11,428 nucleotides of DNA from positions 1 through 11,428 of the forward strand of contig NYZA01000206.1 of NCBI GenBank assembly GCA_002686955.1, given 5' to 3'. Origin of the DNA: Gemmatimonadota bacterium. GTDB lineage: Bacteria; GCA-2686955. Numbering within the stretch: position 1 is the stretch's first letter; every line of letters starts with the position of its first letter. Both the position numbers and the translations under genes were made by a program. The notes under the pieces are model-generated. The model worked only from the letters and a program-made list of their open reading frames with translations, had not been told where the DNA came from and searched no databases. This document shows, piece by piece, positions 6,872 through 11,428 of this stretch.

Positions 6872-8236
6872 ATGAGAATCGACCGCATCGACCTCTGGCA
6901 CGTGGCGGTGCCCCTTCCGGCAGCTTTCCACCCCTCGTGGATTCCGGGTTTCACACAGCGGGAGAATCGCTTCGATCTGGTCCGACTGACCACCGCCTCG
7001 GGAATCGAGGGCTGGAGCGCGGCGCCCGCCATGGCTCGGGAGCGTGCAGGTTGGGGCGGCCTGCTGGGCTCCTATTTCCTCGGCGAACGGGCCGACGATC
7101 TCGCGAATCTTCGCCAGCGGATCCGCGAGATGGGTTATCTGGGCCATCGGGCCGGTTGGATCGAGCCGGCGGTCTGGGACATTCTCGGCAAGGCCAGGAG
7201 AGTGCCGGTGCACGAGCTCTTGGGAGGGCGCGGAGGAGAGGTCGAGCTGTACGCATCCACGGGCGAAATGCGCTCGGGCGCGGCTCGCATCGAGGAGGTC
7301 CAGGCGCGAATTGCCGAGGGGTTCGAAGCCGTGAAGCTTCGCGTGCACGAGGTCAGCCTGGAGCAGGATCTGGCCCAGCTCCGCGAAACACGGCGCGGAG
7401 TGGGTGATGAGGTCGAGCTGGGTGTGGACGCAAACATGGGCTGGCGGGTCGCCGCGCTGGCCGATGCCCCGCGGTGGACCTTCGATCGCGCGTTGGCTTT
7501 CTGTAAAGAGGCCGAGAATCTCGGTTTCGCCTGGGTCGAGGAACCTCTGGCGATGGACGACTACTCCGGGCTGGCGAAGCTCAGGGCGGCGACCTCGATC
7601 GCGATCGCCGGGGGCGAGCTCAACGGCCACGGCTTGCCCGAGTTCAAGATCATGATCGAGAAGGGCTGCTACGATTGGTATCAGCCTGACGCGGTGATGA
7701 TCGGGGGGATTGGTGAAACGTGGGCGGTTGTCCAGCACGCCACCTCCGCGGGGGCGCACTACACACCCCACACCTGGACCAACGGCATCGGCTTCGCGAT
7801 CAACCTCCAGATCTTCGCCGCGTCACCCCAGCGCGAGGAGCATCGGCTCGAGTATCCGTACGATCCTCCCGGATGGGTGCCCGAAGGGCGCGATGGGTTG
7901 CTGGTGGAGCCCTGGTTCCACGAGAAAGGCACGTTACGGATTCCCGACGCACCGGGACTCGGGTTCGAGATCGATGCCCGTGCGCTGCGGAGGTGGGGCC
8001 GTCGGTATTACACGGCCACGCCCTTGCGAGTCGCCGTCGCCACTGTCCTGGACCGTGGCCTGAAAGAGGCGAAGAGCCTGGGCGCGGTGCGCGGCGAGCG
8101 ACTCGCTGCCCGTTCTTCGAGCTTGGACGGAGAGCTCGCGAGCGGCGCCGACCCGTCGTTGGAAGCGCTGCAGGCGCTCCTCCCGACCCAGGGCGAGGCC
8201 GGCGGCTCGGCGGCGTGCTCCGGGAGCGAGGATTAG
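6872..8236 (+). CDS. Enolase-superfamily enzyme, mandelate racemase/muconate lactonizing type (likely acid-sugar dehydratase)
   Basis: 454 residues, first gene of a three-gene operon. The family has an N-terminal capping domain (here about 1-125) and a TIM barrel (about 126-385). Metal ligands are clear: Asp186 in GVDANMGW, Glu223 in WVEEP and Glu249 in AGGELNG. Candidate acid/base residues are Lys155 in VKLRV (K-x-R rather than the common K-x-K) and His300 in TPHTWTNG. Enzymes of this family abstract the proton next to a carboxylate, and most genomic relatives are sugar-acid dehydratases or racemases. The neighbouring oxidoreductase would supply such acids, so a dehydratase role is inferred; the exact substrate is unknown. 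There is no signal peptide, so it is cytoplasmic. Residues past about 385 form a roughly 70-residue tail, ending in a Gly/Ala/Ser-rich segment, that is not part of the usual fold. The start lacks a Shine-Dalgarno site (see the leaderless promoter). Confidence 0.88.
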   Translation: MRIDRIDLWHVAVPLPAAFHPSWIPGFTQRENRFDLVRLTTASGIEGWSAAPAMARERAGWGGLLGSYFLGERADDLANLRQRIREMGYLGHRAGWIEPAVWDILGKARRVPVHELLGGRGGEVELYASTGEMRSGAARIEEVQARIAEGFEAVKLRVHEVSLEQDLAQLRETRRGVGDEVELGVDANMGWRVAALADAPRWTFDRALAFCKEAENLGFAWVEEPLAMDDYSGLAKLRAATSIAIAGGELNGHGLPEFKIMIEKGCYDWYQPDAVMIGGIGETWAVVQHATSAGAHYTPHTWTNGIGFAINLQIFAASPQREEHRLEYPYDPPGWVPEGRDGLLVEPWFHEKGTLRIPDAPGLGFEIDARALRRWGRRYYTATPLRVAVATVLDRGLKEAKSLGAVRGERLAARSSSLDGELASGADPSLEALQALLPTQGEAGGSAACSGSED

Positions 8237-8244
8237 AGGGACCG

Positions 8245-8793
8245 ATGAGCGACTCCGGTGAGCCGGGACCCAGCTCTTTCGACTTCCTGTCCCGCAGGCG
8301 CTTCATTCAGCTTGGATTGGGAGCCGGCGCCGCGGTTCTCGCCTTGGGAGCGGGGGGGCTCGCCCTTCGCGGCCGGGCGACGGGCCCGAGCGGGCTGCGG
8401 ATCCTGAGCGCTCACGATCATCGAACCCTCTCGACTCTTGCCCGTGCCATGATTCCCTCGGGCGGCGCATTCGAGTTGGGCGCCGAAGACCGGGATCTGG
8501 CGAAGAGTTTCGACGACTTCCTCGTTGACGAGCCTGACGAGGTGGTCAGAGATCTCCGGCGCGCCCTGGTTCTCGTCGAGTTCGGCCCGCTGCTCTTCGC
8601 TGGCCGGCTCTCTACCTTCTCCCATTTGGACCCCGCCGAAGCCGAACGCCACTGGGAGAGCTGGGCCACGAGCGGCTTTCTACTCCGGCGACAGATTGCG
8701 ATTGCGTTTCGAAAATTTCTGATGCTGGTCTTCTACGACCACCCCGATGTTTGGCCCAGCATTGGCTATCCGCCTCCGACCTTCATGGGCTGA
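8245..8793 (+). CDS. Tat-exported gluconate 2-dehydrogenase subunit 3-like protein
   Basis: 182 residues. ATG at 8245, with AGAGGG just upstream and only eight bases after the previous stop. Residues 16-21 (SRRRFI) form a twin-arginine motif, followed by a Gly/Ala/Leu-rich hydrophobic segment to about 42, so the protein is expected to cross or anchor in the inner membrane via Tat. The mature part, LSAHDHRTLSTLARAMIPSGG then helices ending in VFYDHPDVWPSIGYPPP, matches the small gamma-type subunit of gluconate 2-dehydrogenase and related GMC dehydrogenases. In characterised relatives this small subunit carries the Tat signal and escorts the flavin subunit to the periplasm. The GMC gene follows after four bases, supporting a complex. 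A cytochrome c subunit, present in some such complexes, is not found in this window. Confidence 0.85.
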   Translation: MSDSGEPGPSSFDFLSRRRFIQLGLGAGAAVLALGAGGLALRGRATGPSGLRILSAHDHRTLSTLARAMIPSGGAFELGAEDRDLAKSFDDFLVDEPDEVVRDLRRALVLVEFGPLLFAGRLSTFSHLDPAEAERHWESWATSGFLLRRQIAIAFRKFLMLVFYDHPDVWPSIGYPPPTFMG

Positions 8794-8797
8794 TTCA

Positions 8798-10333
8798 ATG
8801 TCGTCTCCCATTCAGAGCCTCTCCGACGAACAGCCCCTCCGAAACCGAAGCACCGAAGTCTGTGTGATCGGTTCCGGCTGTGGGGGAGCCACCGCTGCCC
8901 GAGTACTCGCGGCAGCGGGCAAAGAAGTGTTGCTCCTCGAAGAGGGCGGGGACTTCAGAGGCGAACGGATCAACCAGCGCGATGCCGAAATGTACGACCA
9001 GCTCTACATGGACCGCGGGGGTCGCACCACTTCCGATCTCTCGATCAGTGTCATGCAAGGGCGGGCGCTCGGTGGGGGAACGGTGGTCAACAACTGCGAT
9101 GTCGTGCCGATTCCCCGGGGCGTATTCGCGCTGTGGCGACAACGATTCGGTCTGAACGACCTGACGGAAGCCCGAATGGCGCTTTTCGAGCGTCAAGCGA
9201 TGGAGGATCTTCGCGCCTCACCGATCCCAGAGGCCGAGGTCAACCTGGCAAATCGTCTCCTGAGACAAGGGGCCGAGGAGCTCGGCTGGCGCGGTGAGGT
9301 GATGGCCCACAACCGTGTTGGGTGTGTCGGGCTCGGCACCTGCATGCTCGGGTGCCCCGCCGATGCCAAGCGGAACATGCGGCTGGAGGTGGTACCCAAG
9401 GCCACGGCCCACGGCGCGCAAGTCTTGACCCGCGCCCGGGTAACCCGAATCGACGGGGCCCAGTCCGAGATCAAATCTCTTTCGGTCAGGGCCTTGGATT
9501 CAAAAGGGCATCGCGAGGTCGGTGAGCTCTCCGTCAGAGCCCGATACGTGATCGTCGCAGCCGGGGCGATCGGCAGCCCTCTTCTCCTTTTGCGCTCGGG
9601 CATCGGCAACGACCACGTGGGGCGTCACCTCACCCTGCAGCCGCAGCTCCCGGTGACCGCGCTCTTCGACGAACCGCCGCGGGCCTTCGAGGGCATTCCG
9701 CAGTCGTATGCCCTAACCGAGTTCTATGATGAAGACGATGCGGAGCATGGTCACTGGGGGTTTCGAGTCGAGCCGGTGATGGGAACGCCGGGCATCGTCG
9801 CTTCCTTGCTGCCCTTCACCGGCCACGCGGGCAAGCGGATGATGACCCTGTACAGCTACTCAGCCGGCGCGCTGGTCCTCGTGCCCGATGCACCGGGCGC
9901 GGGGAGGGTGCACGCCACGAGATCCCACCGTCCTCGGATCGAGTACGAGCTCGCGGCAAGCACGGCCCGCCGTCTTCGGGAAGGCGCCAGGGCTGCGGCC
10001 CACGCCTATCTGGCCGCTGGGGCTCGCGAGGTCGTCGTACCCACACAGCCCCCGGTACGGGTGACCGATGTTCAGGATCTCAGCCAGATCGACAACATCC
10101 CCCTGAGCCCCGCCCGGGCGCCCTTGATTTCCGCCCACCAGCAAGGATCGGCGCGGATGGCACCTTCGGGAGGGCTGGGAGCGGTGGATCCGGAAGGCAG
10201 GGTTTTTGGGACCAAGGGGCTGTACATTATCGACTCGTCCGTTTTCCCCACGAGTGCGTCGAGCCACACGATGGTGCCGATCATCACCATGTCGCACTTT
10301 CTCTCGCAGCGGCTTCTGGCCCAAATCGGCTAA
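8798..10333 (+). CDS. GMC-family FAD-dependent oxidoreductase (dehydrogenase flavin subunit)
   Basis: 511 residues. The ATG at 8798, four bases after the stop of the small-subunit gene, is preferred to an earlier in-frame ATG at 8747 because homology starts at the FAD motif. Residues 21-50 hold the Rossmann motif (GSGCGG, with LLLEEGG at the end of the second strand). QGRALGGGTVVNNC (87-100) is the GMC signature loop. HNRVGCVGLGTCMLGCPADAK (from 171) carries Cys176, Cys182 and Cys186, a Cys-rich insertion typical of the gluconate/fructose/long-chain alcohol dehydrogenase branch. The C-terminal domain has SAHQQGSARM (His447), VDPEGRVFGTKGLYIIDSSVFP and SSHTMVPI, where His490 sits where many relatives have Asn. 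The enzyme would oxidise an alcohol or sugar hydroxyl using FAD. It has no export signal and would depend on the Tat-bearing small subunit. Substrate and electron acceptor are unknown. No terminator hairpin is obvious after the stop. Confidence 0.9.
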   Translation: MSSPIQSLSDEQPLRNRSTEVCVIGSGCGGATAARVLAAAGKEVLLLEEGGDFRGERINQRDAEMYDQLYMDRGGRTTSDLSISVMQGRALGGGTVVNNCDVVPIPRGVFALWRQRFGLNDLTEARMALFERQAMEDLRASPIPEAEVNLANRLLRQGAEELGWRGEVMAHNRVGCVGLGTCMLGCPADAKRNMRLEVVPKATAHGAQVLTRARVTRIDGAQSEIKSLSVRALDSKGHREVGELSVRARYVIVAAGAIGSPLLLLRSGIGNDHVGRHLTLQPQLPVTALFDEPPRAFEGIPQSYALTEFYDEDDAEHGHWGFRVEPVMGTPGIVASLLPFTGHAGKRMMTLYSYSAGALVLVPDAPGAGRVHATRSHRPRIEYELAASTARRLREGARAAAHAYLAAGAREVVVPTQPPVRVTDVQDLSQIDNIPLSPARAPLISAHQQGSARMAPSGGLGAVDPEGRVFGTKGLYIIDSSVFPTSASSHTMVPIITMSHFLSQRLLAQIG

Positions 10334-10599
10334 GGGTCCGCGCAACAATAACTGGCGTATTGTCGTAGTAGCAGTGGTAGCCGTCCCCAGGCAACGTCGT
10401 TCCCAGGCAAATCGGATCTGTTGCAGGTCATGGCCGTACTCCACGAAGCGGAAGATCTGATTGATAGAGAGCTCCCAGCCGAAGCGCCCATCATCGTGGG
10501 ACCCGCCGGATACGCGGGGTTGATGGCGAAGGCATCGATCACATCGTGCGGATGATGAGCGCGAGCCGTTGCGCATCTCAAGAGCACCAGAAGCGCGAC
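10332..10599 (-). pseudogene. Decayed 5' fragment of an exported protein gene, read in three successive frames
   Basis: Reading right to left on the minus strand, three protein-like segments follow one another almost without gap. Frame A (10599-10486) gives YVALLVLLRCATARA then HHPHDVIDAFAINPAYPAG, which looks like a signal peptide hydrophobic core with an AxA cleavage site and a mature N-terminus. Frame B (10489-10394) gives FGWELSINQIFRFVEYGHDLQQIRFAWE, split here as FGWELSINQIFRF plus VEYGHDLQQIRFAWE. Frame C (10394-10332) gives LPGDGYHCYYDNTPVIVAR. The NQIFRFVEYGHDLQQI piece faintly recalls an Asp-box (BNR) beta-propeller repeat, but I cannot assign the family. Frameshifts and collision with the stop of the GMC gene show it is not functional. 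The reading is pattern-based and needs a search. Confidence 0.35.
10382..10410. repeat. Short imperfect tandem duplication, 16-base period
   Basis: CGTCCCCAGGCAA (10382-10394) and CGTTCCCAGGCAA (10398-10410) match at 12 of 13 bases with a 16-base offset. Since 16 is not a multiple of three, such a duplication shifts the reading frame. It sits where the protein-like reading of the minus-strand remnant changes frame. Confidence 0.5.
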
Positions 10600-11136
10600 G
10601 TACGCGATGAGAACGTCGCAACCGGCGTCAGCCGCCTCACGGGCGGCAGCGACAAGATCGGAGCGCGCTACGGTCCCGAATTCCGGGCCAATGAAGATGC
10701 CGGCCTTCTTCTGTGCGCCGGATTCCTTGTTGCCTTCGGTGTAGCGCTCTTCTGCACAGATGTAGTCGCCAGGCCAGCCGGTGTGGGAGGAAAAGACGAT
10801 CTTGTCCTCCTTGTGCGCCTGCTGAACCCCTGCCATCTCCAGGTACTCGAGGATGATCTCCCCGAAATCCCGCTTCTCCCCGTAGGGCACTTTGGATTCA
10901 GCTACGTGATCAATGAGTTCGTCTTCTTCATCCACGCCGAGCACGCGTTGAGGGGAGAGACTTTCAACGGGGAATGGTCCGGCGACGCGTACCTTCTTCT
11001 TGTCATCGTGTGGTTGATCGTAGAGATACTCGTGCTCGGCTTTGCCTGCGGTGGAAGCGTCGATCTCGGCTTGGCGTGCAGCGCGCTGTTCCCTCCATTC
11101 GGTGTGCAGCTTCTTGGCCTCGTTCGAGAGATATTG
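10600..11136 (-). pseudogene. C-terminal fragment of a Mod-like site-specific DNA methyltransferase
   Basis: About 179 codons are open on the minus strand here, from just after an in-frame TGA (11139-11137) to about 10600. The reading NEAKKLHTEWREQRAARQ, then KAEHEYLYDQPHDDKKKVRVAGPF (from about 11046, over 20 residues in two parts: KAEHEYLYDQP and HDDKKKVRVAGPF), VESLSPQRVLGVDEEDELID, AGVQQAHKEDKIVF, WPGDYICAEERYTEG and IFIGPEFGTVARSDLVAAA strongly recalls the C-terminal region of COG2189/Mod-type adenine methyltransferases. The last recognisable piece is AREAADAGCDVLIA; the usual continuation (CAFNY..AH, then LKARMN and the rest) is absent. The upstream catalytic motifs (DPPY and the SAM-binding motif) are not in the window and an IS91-like element lies where they should be. 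The fragment cannot methylate DNA. No restriction subunit is seen. Confidence 0.65.
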
Positions 11137-11189
11137 TCAAAAAGTGCGGTTTGCCTTCGTGGCACGTTCTCTGCCGTCTCAGGGCCGCC

Positions 11190-11428
11190 ATGGGCCTTGC
11201 CGGTGTCACTGCGGTTCCTGTCTACTCGCCTCGTCGCCCGGAGGAGAGCGTGCTCTATCGCGTGCTCCGAGAGCACATCGAGACCTTCCTCGAGAGGACC
11301 GAAACCGGTGATCGGGAGCTGCCGGAACGTCTCGACGCGACACCAGCGCTGGCGGGCTCAACGTCCACGCTGGCGTCACCATGCGGTGCAAAGGGCGGAG
11401 CTTGCCCGGCACGCGGGCGACTTCTGGG
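11190..11428 (+). mobile_element. IS91-like transposase gene, 5' end (runs off the window)
   Basis: An open frame starts at ATG 11190 with AGGG five bases upstream and reaches the window end. Residues 12-35 (YSPRRPEESVLYR then VLREHIETFLE) match the conserved N-terminus of IS91-family (Y2 rolling-circle) transposases, which normally continue into LPxFV and then a Cys-rich zinc-binding region with SCKGRGxCPSC. Here the match is lost after GDRELP (residue 45). A CKGRSLPG stretch appears in a different frame at about 11387, suggesting a deletion or frameshift, so the copy may already be broken. IS91 elements lack classic terminal inverted repeats, so its left edge cannot be fixed. The methyltransferase homology fades at about 11122-11136, placing the junction between there and 11190. 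Confidence 0.6.

Noticed and set aside
8747-8797. Earlier start for the GMC gene overlapping the small-subunit gene
   Set aside because: The 17 extra residues are just another frame of the small-subunit 3' end, and the FAD motif comes directly after the later ATG.
10430-10555. Plus-strand 41-residue open frame beginning MAVLHEAEDLIDRELP
   Set aside because: It reads smoothly, but the minus-strand segments on the same bases have signal-peptide and protein-like features and stronger third-position GC. It has no clear ribosome binding site.
10600-11136. An intact restriction-modification or phage defence system
   Set aside because: Only a C-terminal methyltransferase fragment is present. The catalytic motifs, restriction subunit and partner genes are all missing.

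Overview
The window is GC-rich (roughly 60-65%). Its gene starts are mostly purine-rich Shine-Dalgarno sites, and it carries Sec, Tat and lipoprotein-type export signals. Together with a bacterial START-domain protein, a free-standing acyl-CoA-binding protein and a CehA/McbA-type hydrolase, this suggests a Gram-negative, myxobacterium- or deltaproteobacterium-like environmental organism. The taxonomic guess is inference from gene content. No rRNA, tRNA or CRISPR array is visible.

Left part (1-2879): three plus-strand genes. These are a secreted protein with a probable double-psi beta-barrel-like core and a golvesin/xanthan-lyase C-terminal domain (177-1526), an exported START-domain lipid-binding protein (1619-2377) and a 90-residue acyl-CoA-binding protein (2607-2879). 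Between the last two, on the minus strand, lies a short stretch resembling the end of an AhpC/TSA-type redoxin gene.

Middle part (2979-6658): a minus-strand M28 peptidase gene that breaks off just after its first zinc-binding motif but keeps its promoter and ribosome binding site. It is followed by a divergent exported CehA/McbA metallohydrolase (3743-5371), which converges on a probable lipoprotein of the PI-PLC X-domain family (5444-6658, minus).

Right part (6872-10333): a tight three-gene operon. It encodes an enolase-superfamily (mandelate racemase-like) enzyme, a Tat-exported subunit resembling gluconate 2-dehydrogenase subunit 3, and a GMC flavin oxidoreductase. The arrangement suggests periplasmic oxidation of a sugar or polyol, followed by cytoplasmic dehydration or epimerisation of the resulting acid. 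The first gene has a TGCTACGCT element placed as expected for a leaderless mRNA.

Right end (10334-11428): a genetic scrapyard. Read on the minus strand there is the C-terminal part of a Mod-like DNA methyltransferase with an in-frame stop upstream. It is joined in frame to what looks like the signal peptide and start of a different exported protein, which then decays through frameshifts. At the window edge, on the plus strand, begins an IS91-like transposase that replaces the 5' part of the methyltransferase. I did not find a convincing new defence or biosynthetic system. The most unusual material is the decayed mosaic at the right end and the oxidoreductase/enolase operon.
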